Shown: positions 23,250 to 33,587 of the stretch, in pieces
Layout: every line of letters starts with the position of its first letter
Position numbering within the stretch: the first letter of the stretch is position 1
Origin: Polytrichum commune
Taxonomy: Eukaryota; Streptophyta; Polytrichopsida; Polytrichales; Polytrichaceae
Assembly: GCA_950295325.1 (NCBI GenBank)
Contig: OX485806.1
Coordinates: 38,256,001-38,320,000, forward strand
Length of the DNA stretch: 64,000 nucleotides
Direction of reading: 5' to 3'
Translations under genes and position numbers: made by a program
Notes under the pieces: generated by a model
Told to the model about the DNA's origin: nothing
The model's input: the letters and a program-made list of their open reading frames with translations, nothing else
Databases searched by the model: none

Positions 23250-24298
23250 ATGTCAGCAATGAAGGAATCAGATGTGTTGCGGTGCCAAATTCAGGAATGG
23301 TATCCCAAGTTTCGAACACATTCAATACGTACGCAGATTGTAACCCTACCAGAGGTATTTGTGAGTTTTCTCCTTGAAGATGGGCTGATCTTCCTGAGGA
23401 TAGTGATGCAATGCCAACAAGGACAAGGATAACAAACCCACAACTTCAAGCAGAGGATTATACACATTGGGAGGAAGAAGAGGACAATGCTGATTTGCCA
23501 GACGTGGCATCCTTCCCTGAATTAGCAGCTGAGGTTGAATCGAAAATCGAAAGCCTAGGAGGCGCTGTGGTTCCAAAGCTCAATTGGAGCGCCCCCAAGG
23601 ACACAGCGTGGATTGCGACTTCAGGGAGCATGAAGTGCCAGAACTTTGGAGAGATTTTGCTTCTCCTCAAGGCTTCTGATAATGTGGTGCATGACTTATG
23701 CCATGCGTTTGATTCCTGTGATGACAAGAGCATGGATAAGCCACCACATGTGGTACTGGCCCTTTGCAAATGGTATGACTTAAGACCTGAGATGGAGTTT
23801 CGTGGTTTTGTGCGAGACGACATCCTCGTCGGGATATGTCAAAGGGAAGTCACAGGGTTTTATGCGACATTGCTTGGGAGGGAGGAAGAGATAACAGACT
23901 TGATTGCGGATTTCTTTTTTGAGAATCTGCAGGAAGTTTCTGGCAGTGGGAATTTCTCTTTTGATGTATACATAACAAAAGAAGGAAAGGTGAAGCTGAT
24001 TGACTTCAGTACATGGGGGGGCTCAACGCTCCCACTCCTGTTCACCTGGGAGGAGCTTGAAGATAAGCACAATGAAATCACAGGCAGAAACTAAGAGACT
24101 TCTTCACCCTCTCAATTGGACATGAAACCTGAGTTCCGAATTGTGATTAGTGAAGGGCTAGTGCAACCAGGGTTGCGTATCGGAACAGGTGTACCCATTG
24201 ATTTTGTAAACCAAGGTGCATGGGAGGACATCATAAAAAGAGAGGCGGAGAGAGAAGCTTGTGAGGCCGAGAGGGAGAGAGCTGGAGCAGGTGCTTGA
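23250..24298 (+). pseudogene. CDC123: CDC123/D123-family protein, intronless broken copy
   Basis: The product resembles plant CDC123 (D123), an ATP-grasp-related chaperone for assembly of translation initiation factor eIF2. It is collinear over almost the whole family: an N-terminal piece CQIQEWYPKF at 23280-23310, then PKLNWSAPKDTAWI, MEFRGFVRDDILVGICQREV, FDVYITKEGKVKLIDF and LPLLFTWEELE, and finally PEFRIVISEG near 24130. Two defects are visible. The reading frame changes near 23378 (after FLLEDG the homologous text WADLPEDSD continues in another frame), and an in-frame TAA at 24092-24094 splits off the last 60 or so residues (tail ends at TGA 24296). The usual DFNPWG motif reads DFSTWGG. 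There are no introns, unlike typical plant family members, so a retrocopy is likely. It follows COA5 by only 72 bp. A shorter protein from ATG 23411 to 24094 is formally possible. Confidence 0.85.
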
Positions 24299-24770
24299 TC
24301 CCTTGAAGTGGAGGGAAAATATCACTCAAAGTAGTCATTTGACACTAATGCAAGCTCAAAACAGCACCTGCGAAGTCTCATCCATGTGCGGCTTGACAAT
24401 TCCTATTTGAGTAGGCATTGTGGAAGTGGTAATCCTAACGAGCCCCTTAATAACAGTTTCGAATTTACTCCACTTGTTTGCAAACCTGAAGATATAAGGT
24501 TCTCAACTTGCACATCTCCAGTACTGCTATCAATGCATCTTGGCACAAACTTGATTAATTGTACATTTCACAAATATCGAAACTCTGCACCATCTGCACG
24601 AGTGTCAAGCCAGTTTCTCATGCTTTTTGATCTGATATTCAATGGAACTTATTACATGACTTTCACCATGTCTTGAACATGATCAACAATTACAGGTCTG
24701 TTCATCTGGTGATCTGGTCTTCAGGGACGTTCCTTTTCATACAAAATCCATGTGAGCCTCTGCCAATCTA
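24299..24770. other. Region downstream of the CDC123 copy, no gene seen
   Basis: No recognisable domain. A 96-codon frame (24386-24676) has no family resemblance. Part of this may be the former 3' UTR of the retrocopy; no clear poly(A) tail remains. Confidence 0.35.
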
Positions 24771-24774
24771 TCTC

Positions 24775-25860
24775 GTAGAGCTGCTTTGGAAGTTGTAATA
24801 TCAACACTTCTGTACAATGAGACAATAACGATTCTAAAGCTTCTTGAATCTCCATATTGAGTAGTGTGAATGAAGGCATGAGTTAAGTGAAGCACGAAAG
24901 GTTGGAGATTCTTCATTGCTTGTATCGATTTTTCTTTCCCTCCCATTACTTAGAATAGGAAAACGAGTAATTACTTAATAATATACAGATTTCGCTTTTA
25001 AATTGAGTGGGGAGTGTATTTTACAATGTTCGTGTGAGATGTATCTTGTTGGATTGACAGTTTAACCATCAAAGCTCCAGCTACAACATGAGGTCGAGCT
25101 TGAACAGCAATCTGGCAATGTCTTTTTGATAGTTGCTTTGGAAGTTGCAATATTGACACCTTTGTGCGATGAGACAATAAAGATTCTAAAGCTTCTTGAA
25201 ACTCCATATTGAGTAGTGTGATTGAAGGCAGAAGTTAAGTGAATCACGGAAGGTTAGAGATTCTTCATTGCTTGTATCCATTTTGCTTTCTCTCCTGTTA
25301 CTTAGTATAGTAGAACAAGTAATTGTTTGATAATATGCAAGATCTTGCTTGTAAATGGAATAGGGAGTCTATAATTAGATGTTTGTTTGAGAGTAGTGAT
25401 TGCTCTTCGTGGATCTACAGGTGTAACCATAAAAGCTCCAGCTACTACATGAGATTGAAGCATCACCAGTAACTGCCGCGGTCACATCTGCCAGTGTGTC
25501 TCTTAGAGCTGCTTTGGAAGTTGCAATATTTGACACCAGTTTACGATGAGTCAAACAAAAATCTCTAAAGCTTCTTGAATCTTCATACTGAGTGAAGGCA
25601 TAAGTTAAGTGAAGAATGGAAGGTTGGAGATTCCTCACTGCTTGTATCGATTTTTCTTTCTCTGCCGTTACTTAGAATCGAAGAACAAGTAACTGCTTGA
25701 TAATATACGAGATTCTGCCTTTCAATTGAGTAGGGAGTTTCTGTGATGTATGTCTGAGAAGTATCTTCGTGGATCTACAGGTGTAGCTATCAAAGCTCCA
25801 GCTACTACATGAGATTTAACCATCAGCAGCAATCGCGGTCAAATCTGAGTGTTACATGGC
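24775..25860. repeat. Diverged tandem repeat, unit about 350-375 bp, 3.5 copies
   Basis: The anchor (C/T)TGCTTTGGAAGTTG occurs at 24781, 25133 and 25509. It is followed each time by TCTAAAGCTTCTTGAA, AGGTT(G/A)GAGATTC(T/C)TCA, CTGCTTGTATCGATTTTTCT-like text and AAAGCTCCAGCTAC. A fourth, partial unit ends near 25850. On the minus strand one frame (MEIQEALESLL in unit 1, MEFQEALESLL in unit 2) stays partly open. A decayed repeated exon is possible, but no protein family is recognised. Confidence 0.7.
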
Positions 25861-26059
25861 ATACTCTCTCCGTCGAATTTGTAGTATGAAAGCGGGGCAA
25901 GGTTCGTGTCCTTATAGGATTCTTGGCGCTTGAATGATTGGCCGAGTTTTCTGGCAGACTACTCCTGAAAGGCTGGAAGTTAGGTAGAAACGCGTCAGAA
26001 ACAGACACGTAACGCACAGGAATGAGAATATCTCCAAGCTCTCCCGCAGAATATACCAT
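25823..26059 (-). CDS. Possible small ORF, unknown function
   Basis: From ATG 26059 the minus strand encodes 78 residues starting MVYSAGELGDILIPVRY, with a polar, basic C-terminal half and a CC end. I recognise no family, transmembrane segment or repeat. It runs into the tandem repeats at its 3' end. It may be a first exon, or a chance frame in a moderately GC-rich region. Confidence 0.2.
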   Translation of the reverse strand: MVYSAGELGDILIPVRYVSVSDAFLPNFQPFRSSLPENSANHSSAKNPIRTRTLPRFHTTNSTERVCHVTLRFDRDCC

Positions 26060-26279
26060 CACAGTTTCTAAATTAGGTCAATTCCACCTCTTCAAGGTCG
26101 ATGATTTCACTCACAGTTTTACTCAATCGCAATGAAACTATTGCCGAATATTTCTCAGTTTCTTCTTCGTTGAAGAATCAAGTCTTCTCTTTCTCCAAGT
26201 CGTTCTCCAGGTAGATCTCGTTGGTTAGTGCAGTTGCAGTATTTCTTTTGTGTATTCTCTTCAAAGCGATTACCGACAT

Positions 26280-27420
26280 TCTCTTGCTTGATATTCGCGC
26301 CTTTGACCACTTGGAGTTTGAAGCGAGCTCAGTCTATGACTTTTGCTTCTTCAGTCGCTTCTTCCCCTTGTAAAATGACTCCATCTTCCAGTTTGGTCAA
26401 GTGTGAGTATCAGCGTTGGCTTTGATTTTAGCGAGGTCTTTGATTGTGGGAGGATTGGAGCAGATTCAGAGGTTGTAGTCCTTTATGCTAATAGAAATCC
26501 TTCTATCCGATTTTTACTTCTCCGTTGCCGCTTGCTTGATTTCCGCGCCCTCCGGCTGACAACTTTGCTTGTTCTTTTATTCGCTTTTGTAAATTAAGCT
26601 CATCTCTCAGTTTAGGACAAGCTGTCAAGTTCAGCATTGGCTTAATTTAAGCGAGGTTTTCTTCTCTTTGTATAATTGGAGCAGATTTAGAAGTTGTAGT
26701 TCTTTCTTCTATCACGCTCCTTGCTGGATTTCCGCGTCCTTGAATCGGGATTCCGTTGAGATTTTGCTTCTCCAGCGCATTCTTTGATAAATTTATTCCA
26801 TCCCTCAGTTTAGGTCAAGTGTCAGGTTCAGCATTGGCTTTGATGGTAGCGAGGTTTTCTCCTCCTTGTACGATTGGAGCAGATTCAGAAGTTGTACTTC
26901 TCTCTCTTACTATCCTCCTGTGCTCGATTTCCGCGTCCTTGAAGCGAGCTCCGGTCAAGAATTTTGCTTCTTCAGTCGCATCTTTTGTAGAATTACTCCA
27001 TCTTCCACTTGAGGTCAAGAAGCTGTCAGATTCAGCATTGGCTTTGATGTAGCGATTTGCACCCCCCCCCTATCCTTGTATGATTGGAGCAGGTTCAGAA
27101 GTTGCACTTTCTCCAAATCCTTGAAGCTGAGTTTTCTTTCTCTCTCTACCGCTGCTGTTTTACAAATCAGCGCGAAGTGTGTGCTATATATTGTAAACTT
27201 ACTCCATTTTCCAGCTTAGGTCAAGAAGCTGTCAGATTCAGCATTGGCTTTGATTGCAGTGAATTTTTTCCCCTCCTTGAACAATTGGAGCAGGTTCAGA
27301 AGTTGCAGTTCTTGCGAATACTCGAAGCTGGAGTTTTTATTTTTTTATTTTTTATTTAAAAAATTTTTTTTTTCTCTCTCCATCGCTGCTTTACAAATCA
27401 GCGCGAAGTGTGTGCAATAA
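26280..27420 (+). repeat. Tandem repeat of about 200 bp upstream of a 113-codon gene
   Basis: The anchor (G/A)ATTGGAGCAG(A/G)TT(C/T)AG begins at 26453, 26674, 26872, 27082 and 27283 (spacing 198-221 bp). The shared following words are TTGAAGC(G/T)AG, TTTTGCTTCT, TCAAG...CAG(A/C)(T/G)T and AGCATTGGCTTTGAT. The array ends a few bases before the ATG at 27433, so it occupies the promoter and leader position of that gene. Confidence 0.75.
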
Positions 27421-27432
27421 TATTTCGACAAG

Positions 27433-27774
27433 ATGTCCTCTACTACTAAGTTCGCAGCTCCCGCGGTGGTGGCGACCATGACTGCATTTGCAGCAACAGG
27501 AGCGTCCCTCGCATACGTCTTCTTCGCAGGCACCTCGCAACCTCCGCCTCCGCCTCCCGCCCAGCATATATACGCTCCTCGCGCTCTTCCCTTGTCGTCT
27601 AAGCTCCCCTGCATTCCGGACGCCAACTTCATCATTCCAGATGAAGGCATCCCGGAGGCAGGCCCGCGGTGCGACTACGGGCCCCTGTGGGAGTGCATCG
27701 TCAACGGCAATGGCCGATGCGAGGCTCTGGAGAAAGAGCTTCGGGATTGTGTTGCTCGATCCAAGAACTCGTGA
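27433..27774 (+). CDS. Small membrane-anchored cysteine-containing protein, unknown function
   Basis: The 113-aa ORF is much richer in GC than its surroundings, especially at third positions, which supports real coding. Residues 7-32 are a hydrophobic Ala/Val/Phe segment (one predicted membrane span or an uncleaved organelle signal). A run of six prolines follows at 37-42. The C-terminal part has Cys at 60, 80, 88, 96 and 106 (spacings CX7C, CX7C, CX9C) and ends in a charged helix, ALEKELRDCVARSK. This resembles small CHCH-like or intermembrane-space proteins in style, but the spacing does not fit a family I can name. Tandem repeats lie on both sides. The start is the first ATG of the frame, with TATTTCGACAAG before it. 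Function is unassigned. Confidence 0.65.
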   Translation: MSSTTKFAAPAVVATMTAFAATGASLAYVFFAGTSQPPPPPPAQHIYAPRALPLSSKLPCIPDANFIIPDEGIPEAGPRCDYGPLWECIVNGNGRCEALEKELRDCVARSKNS

Positions 27775-27789
27775 ACAGAGAGACATTCT

Positions 27790-28495
27790 GCTGTTCAGTG
27801 TGCAGATTCTTTTCATTTCCAGGTACTTATTACACACATTGGAAGTGATTTCTTAGAAGAATTTCAGAGGATTTCAAATGTCAGATGGTTTTATAGAAAT
27901 TCTGCTATTCAGTGTGCAGATTCTTTTCGTTTCCAGGTTGATACACACATCGGGTCCTGTGAAGTGATTTCTTAGAAACACATTAGAGAAATGAAAATGT
28001 TTGATGGTTCAGGGAAATTCTGCTATTCGTTACTTAGTGCAGACTCTGTTCGTTTCCAGGTAACTTAGTGCAGACTTTTGATAGTTTAGAGAAATTCTTG
28101 AGCAGAGAACTTCTGCTATCATTGTGAGGATTCTTTTCGTTTCCAGGTACCTCCACACATCGGGCCTAGGAAGTGGTTTCTTAGAAAAGTTTCAGAGACA
28201 TTCAAATGTGTGATGGTTCATAGAAATTTTGCTATCCAGTGTGTGAATTCTTTTCTTTTCGAGGTACACAAATTGGTCCCTGTGAAGTGATTTCTGAGAA
28301 GAATTTCTGAGAAATTCACATGTGTGATGACTCCGAGAAATTTGTGAACATAGGAATTCCGCTATTCATTGTGCAGATTCTGTTCGTTTCCAGGTGGATA
28401 CACACATGGGCCCCTGTGAAGCGATTTCTTAAAATATTTCAGAGAAATCCGTGTTCAGAGAAAGTCTGCTAGTCAGTTTGCAGGTGAAGTTGATA
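27790..28495 (+). repeat. Tandem repeat of about 85-130 bp after the 113-codon gene
   Basis: Seven diverged units begin with CAGTGTGCAGATTC or variants at about 27796, 27910, 28035, 28120, 28237, 28367 and 28474. Most continue with TTCGTTTCCAGGT, an (A)CACA(C/T)(A/C) stretch and GAAGTGATTTCTTAGAA. The array starts 20 bp after the stop codon. TTTCCAG followed by GT looks like a splice acceptor repeated in each unit. Confidence 0.75.
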
Positions 28496-29000
28496 GTATC
28501 AGGTTAAGGTGATTACCTAGACGCAATTTGGACGGGAATCAAACCCTAATACTGCATTGTGTTCTGTATTGTTAATATGCAGGATTATCCTCGCAGAAAG
28601 GAGGTTTGAGGCAGATGACCAAATTAATCTCAGTTGATTCAGAAGAACACGGAATTGCAGGTGACCCTGAGGAGGTTCTCTGCACCACAACGTGGGTAGG
28701 TTAGTGCATTTTGTATTTGTAAAAAGCGGGTGCTTCATTTGAACAGCCTAGTCGAGTCACGTTTGTTCAGCATCATCATTTTGAGCTTGGGAGATCAAAG
28801 GCAGCGTTTCTTCAAGCGAGGGTTTCGTGTGTTTGGATATTCCTCAGCTTCCTCGCAAAAGAGGATGCTGCATTTCTTTGGCAGAATTTCTCTCCTGGAT
28901 TGCCAATTTGTACTTTAAACCAGCAGAATTAGTTGGAGCAAGTTGTAAATGACAAATTTTTCAGCCTACAGATTCTAGCTTTGGGTATGTATCGAGCCTT
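28496..29000. other. Downstream region, no gene seen
   Basis: Probably transcribed 3' flank of the preceding gene. No coding feature is supported. It is followed by a T run of about 25 bases. Confidence 0.35.
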
Positions 29001-29022
29001 TTTTTTTTTTTTTTTTTTTTCC
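28999..29022. repeat. Poly(T) run
   Basis: About 24 consecutive T followed by CCCCC. It could be the A tail of a retroposon inserted on the minus strand, but no retroposon body is recognised beside it. Confidence 0.6.
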
Positions 29023-31600
29023 CCCGGCTACTAGTAGCCACTTTGCTACGGTGAAGTGAATTGATTTACACACATGCTAAAAAAGTTGGATTTTTGGCCT
29101 GTAAGGTGCCACCTCCACTCTTTGTGGGTAAGAGGTGGTGCCCAACTAGTTTGTCATGGGCAGAGTGGAGTTGCCTAAAAATTGGGACGTGCCACTAAGC
29201 TTCATTAATGGGAGTAGCCAATGAGCTCCATTATGAGCTGTGGATGGAGCCCATCCTCCCATCCAAGGGGCTTGCTTTCGTCTAGGGTTAGTTTTGTGAG
29301 GTGAGTGGTGTCATCACTTTCTCCTCCATTCTTCACCCTTTTGGTTGCCAACCTCTTGCTCTCTTAGCTTGTACGTTGTAGTGTCTTTGATCATGTAGTG
29401 TTGATTAATGATGCCACCTTTTAATTGTAGTGGAGTTTAAGAGTTTTGGGGATTGAATTTCAAGTCCCTGAGTGGAGCGCATTGGTGATGCTTGAAGGTG
29501 GCTTGTGGAGTCTCATTGGAGGCTTGTAGTGAGTATGTATTCCCAAAGGCAATTCAGCCTTGTTGGTTCCCCTTATGATGAGGTTTTTGATTCATGGAAG
29601 GGAGGAGTGGAATTCTGACGGTGTGGAACTGAGAGTTGAATTTGAATAGGAGATTTTGATATTTACTAGTAGCATAATATTTTGGAACCACAATTGCACC
29701 TTTGGATGCAATTATGTTGATGCAAAGGCTAACCTTCATCCCTATCTATTTGTGCTTGTATGTATGATTATGAGTGGTCTTTTTTTAGCAATGATCATTT
29801 TTGAGTGTATTCACTTATTTAAAAGGGTTGATCAAATCTTTTCGGGTGAAAAATGCACTAGGTACTTCAAGTGTATGATGTTTCAACAGTGATCATCCTA
29901 TATGTGTGCAAATTGGTTCAGTTTGGGTACACATTGATGTTTTACAGGGTCGGTGGCCTAAGATGTTGCTAAGTGCTTGAAATGGATGATATGTGCATGC
30001 TGATCCACTCATACATTTGCAAACTAGTTGAACGTGGAAGCCTCTAGAGGTTTAAGGGGTTAGTGCAAATTTTTCATGTAGCCAATTTCAATGGCTTGTT
30101 CAATCTCTATACATAGCCAACTTCCCCCTTAGTTTGTGGTGTGTGTGGCCACATCTAGAGTGCAAATATGAATTTGGACCGCCTACTTGCTTATTGTTTA
30201 TAAGTGGGGCCATTGTCCACCTATCAAAGCATACATGTAGCCTTGAATATTTTCCATGTATAATCATAAGTCACCACCCAAATTAACACATAGGTTCTAT
30301 GCAATTGCCAAACCCCCTATAATTCATCTAAATGTAGCCACCCTAAACCCCAAAAAAATCATGAGCTTGCCACCTTGGCTGCTTCAAAATTCAATATGTA
30401 GCCAACCTATTACTTTCCAAATTAAAACAAATAATAAGGGTTGTAATGTATCCTTCAAATGCATCATTGTTTCTCTGTCAATTGAAACATTGTAAGATAG
30501 ATATATGGAAAAAGGTGAAAATAAGTTGATTCGTCCAAAAAGAGTGACTTGAAATCTATGAGAAATGACTACAAGCACAATTTGGATTTGCTAATCATCT
30601 CACACTAATTGCATGCTCCATATTGTACTAGAATTGGATGCAAATAGAATGGTATCCGAATTATGCACATCTACTTTAGGTCTTGCAGTTTTGTGCATAC
30701 AAGTTCTGAGCATTCTAGTGCATTATCTCAAATTTACTCTTCGGTAATTATGTTTTGATTGAGGCTTCATCATTTGGGTGTTGCATGAGTGACTTATTGA
30801 GCTTTATATCTTGAAATTCTGAAAAATGGTAATAAATCCTCAAAACATGAAAACTTCAGGCAAGGTTTGAACGATGAAAGCATGCCTTTTAAAAAAAAAA
30901 AAGTTGTAAAATACAACAATCACAGGTCCACACCAACAAGTTCATGCACATCAATGCTTTTCCACTCAAATGGAAGTCAATTTCCAAACAGTCACACTTC
31001 TCAAATTTCAACTTCCCCCTAAAATTGTGACATTTCTTGTTCTCTGGGGAAAATTAACACATGTCCATGAGGAAGGGGTCAAATTCTTGACATTTAGAGA
31101 TTTTCGCCTCCTTGCCTGCCACATGGAAGTGTGCTCGTAGCTGGTTCAACCTTGCTACCTGAAAGTCCATTTAATACTTGGTGATTTCTGAAATGTCTAT
31201 TGCAATTACAAAACCTCATGGTACCCCCATATTGGTTTCCGCCACAGCCTGCAAGAATGTACAATGGACGGTCAGACTCTGGATCCAAACAGTTTGGAAC
31301 TATACACACAGATCTCCCAACATCTCACACTTCTCTGTGCCACATCAATGTGCATCTATTTTTGCATCATCAGCAAACTTGAGATAATTGAGTGTGCAAC
31401 CTTGCACTATATACCACTCAAGGTTGATCAACAATTTTCATCAAAACATCGACTGGTTAGATAAAGCATTCAGACCTCAAAACTGTCCACAGTAGAAGAT
31501 GATTTGAACCAGACACTTCCATAAATGCAGATGTGACCCAGTGCAGAAATTTACCTTGAAGCAAACTGCGAAAGCCCATCTTGAAAGATTCCCCTTGCTC
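29023..31600. other. Intergenic DNA, no gene seen
   Basis: 2.6 kb of AT-rich DNA with only short unrecognised frames. A fragment at about 30560-30681 (CTAATCATCTCACACTAATTG to GCACATCTACTTTAGG) resembles the right part of the AGGTAGATGTGC MITE. Confidence 0.4.
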
Positions 31601-31607
31601 AAGGCTC

Positions 31608-31990
31608 ATCCTTCCTCCAGATCAGTGGTTGTGCAGCTTTTACGTCCTTTGGAGCAAAATAAGGTAAGTGGGCACTTCCGGATTGGATTGGCAATTGTCT
31701 CATCCGGTTAGCAATGCGATGAATCATGAGGATTGTCATTTCAAGCTTCAGAATTGGAGTTTCATGAGATGCAGAGGGTTATGAGAGGTCAAAGTGAAGA
31801 TTCTCTTCAAACCATCACATAGGCTCTCCCAATTGTGATGTTCACTACTGAATCTAGAATGGTCAGGTGTCCATAGTTTGAGCACGTAGTCCAATCTCAT
31901 AGTAAAATGCGTTATTTTCGTGTCCGTTTGTAACTACAAGCCTTGCCATATACCACTCTATTATAGGTGCCCAATCAATGAGATGGACCA
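31608..31990 (+). repeat. Dispersed repeat, copy 2
   Basis: Nearly identical to 11465-11790 over about 310 bp, including GAGCAAAATAAGGTAAGTGG and CATCACATAGGCTCTCCCAA. It continues with CCACTCTATTATAGGTGCCC, which matches the 3' interior of the AGGTAGATGTGC family. Confidence 0.7.
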
Positions 31991-32028
31991 CGTAAGGCCC
32001 ACAGGTTTTTGATTTGGGGTTAAAGTGT

Positions 32029-32671
32029 AGGGTTCTGGAACTCTGGTTCACCGGCTGCAACTCTCTCTCTCCACAAACTCCACCTACCTGGAAATCTCCC
32101 CCATAATTTCAAGTGAAAAAAATAGGAAAGAGTTCCATCCTCGCTCTCATAAACCCAGTCAAAAATATCTCGCCAAGGCACAAACCAAAGCATTGCCATG
32201 TGGAATAAGCCATAATCACAAGAGCAACACACCTCCAGGTTTGTAGCACTACCAAGCACTCCAAGAGCACATGTGCCATTCTTTCCTCTGGAATTGCAGA
32301 TAATGTGACGATCATTGTTGCTATGTCAAAGGTTTCTGGAACTTCTTGTGAACCATACATGCCTCATGGGAACCCCTCTCTTCCGGCTCGTCAGCTGCAC
32401 ACAACAATAATCCACCTCTTGCTCCACAAACCTTTGTGGAAATCTCCATCATCACCTCAGAAGATAAGAAATAGGAAAGAGTTCCATCTTTGCACTGGTA
32501 CAGACAGTTGAAAATCCTTTGCCCAAGGGGCAAATCGAAGCAGCGTCATGTCATGTAAACTGTAATCGAGAAATAGCAACATGCCTCTAGGTTTTAGCAT
32601 TGCCAAGCATTACAAGAGCACATGTGCCATTCCTTCCACTAGAATTGCAGATAATTTGATAAACATCGTTA
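32029..32671 (-). pseudogene. Two extra tandem copies of the METTL 3' part
   Basis: Copy B (about 32322-32671) and copy C (about 32029-32321) repeat the last third of the adjacent methyltransferase gene. The junction text TGTCAAAGGTTTCTGGAACT occurs at 32324 and 32674, exactly 350 bp apart. Fragments TFDIATMIVTLSAIPEERMA (copy C) and QCKDGTLSYF with VHKKFQKP (copy B) are recognisable, but frames are broken in both. Copy C is shorter and more diverged. None can make a whole protein. Confidence 0.8.
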
Positions 32672-33587
32672 CTATGTCAAAGGTTTCTGGAACTTCGCGT
32701 GGACCCATACTCGCTTCATGGGAACCTCTTTCCTCCGATTCATCAGCTGCACACAACAATACTCGAGCTCCCGCTCCACAAACCCTGCCTTTGTGAAAAT
32801 CTCCCTCACAACCTCAAGCGCAAAGAAATACGAAAGAGTTCCATCCTGGCGTTGGTAAAGCCGGTCGGAAATCCTTTGCCAAGGTGCAAACCGAAGCATC
32901 GTCATGTCGTATAAACCGTAATCGCGAAAGAGCAACAAACCTCCAGGTTTTAGCACTGCCAAACACTCTGAGAGCACATGTGCCATTCTCTCCACTGGAA
33001 TCGCAGATAATGTGAAAATCATTGTTACAATGTCTAAACCTCCATCACAGACATGAAGAAGGGCTGGTCCACCCAAAACCCCTAATTGCAACTTCTTAAT
33101 GTTCTCAATGCCTGTAGGATTGTCAAGATCTGTTCCATCTTCTTCGTCATCAAGTGTGATGACGTCCATTTGCTTCACCCCAAGTGTGGACAACTCTATA
33201 AACATTCTGGTCACATGGGAGTGAGGCCGATCACATGGCGGGCGGCATAAGAAACTCGGCAGATTTTCAAGGGATATGTCACACATGAAAGGAAAGAAAG
33301 TGGAACCATTTAAGGTGCTCACAACCTCGATGGCCTTTCGCAAAGCCGCAGCACTGCAATCGCATGCATACACAACTGCTTCCTTGTTTGCCCTAAGAAC
33401 TGGAACCACGGAGCTCCCTGTGCCACAACCAATCTCAAGCACACGAAGCGGTTTGTTGTTCTCCTCGGTCTGGAAAGCTCTGGAAACTCCGCTCCTTGAA
33501 GAAAGCGGCGTTACTTATCAAGTAACGCCGCTCCTTGAAGAAGATGTTGCGTGAGTGCCCCGTGTAGAATGCCTCCCATGGGATCAT
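32672..33587 (-). pseudogene. METTL2/METTL8-type SAM methyltransferase, disrupted
   Basis: This belongs to the METTL2/6/8 family, which makes 3-methylcytidine in tRNA anticodon loops. The minus strand shows the family's N-terminal signature WEAFYTGH...NIFFKERRY (33576-33522), then motif I LEIGCGTGSS, an acidic VYACDCS loop, DIVTMIFTLSAIP, LKPGGLLLFRDYG, QDGTLSYFF and VWVHAKFQKP. Between the two parts the frame is broken by a small insertion: a hairpin plus a second copy of CTCCTTGAAGAA at 33492-33542. Frame 1 therefore runs into a stop downstream, and frame 2 has a TAA at 33517-33515. The last residues (LT and TAG) come from the junction with the next tandem copy. No start codon with an upstream exon was found beyond ATG 33587. 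The part from 33440 down is open for about 256 residues and could look intact to a gene finder. Confidence 0.8.

Noticed and set aside
23458-24081. Minus-strand frames opposite the CDC123 copy
   Set aside because: Shadows of the plus-strand CDC123 similarity.
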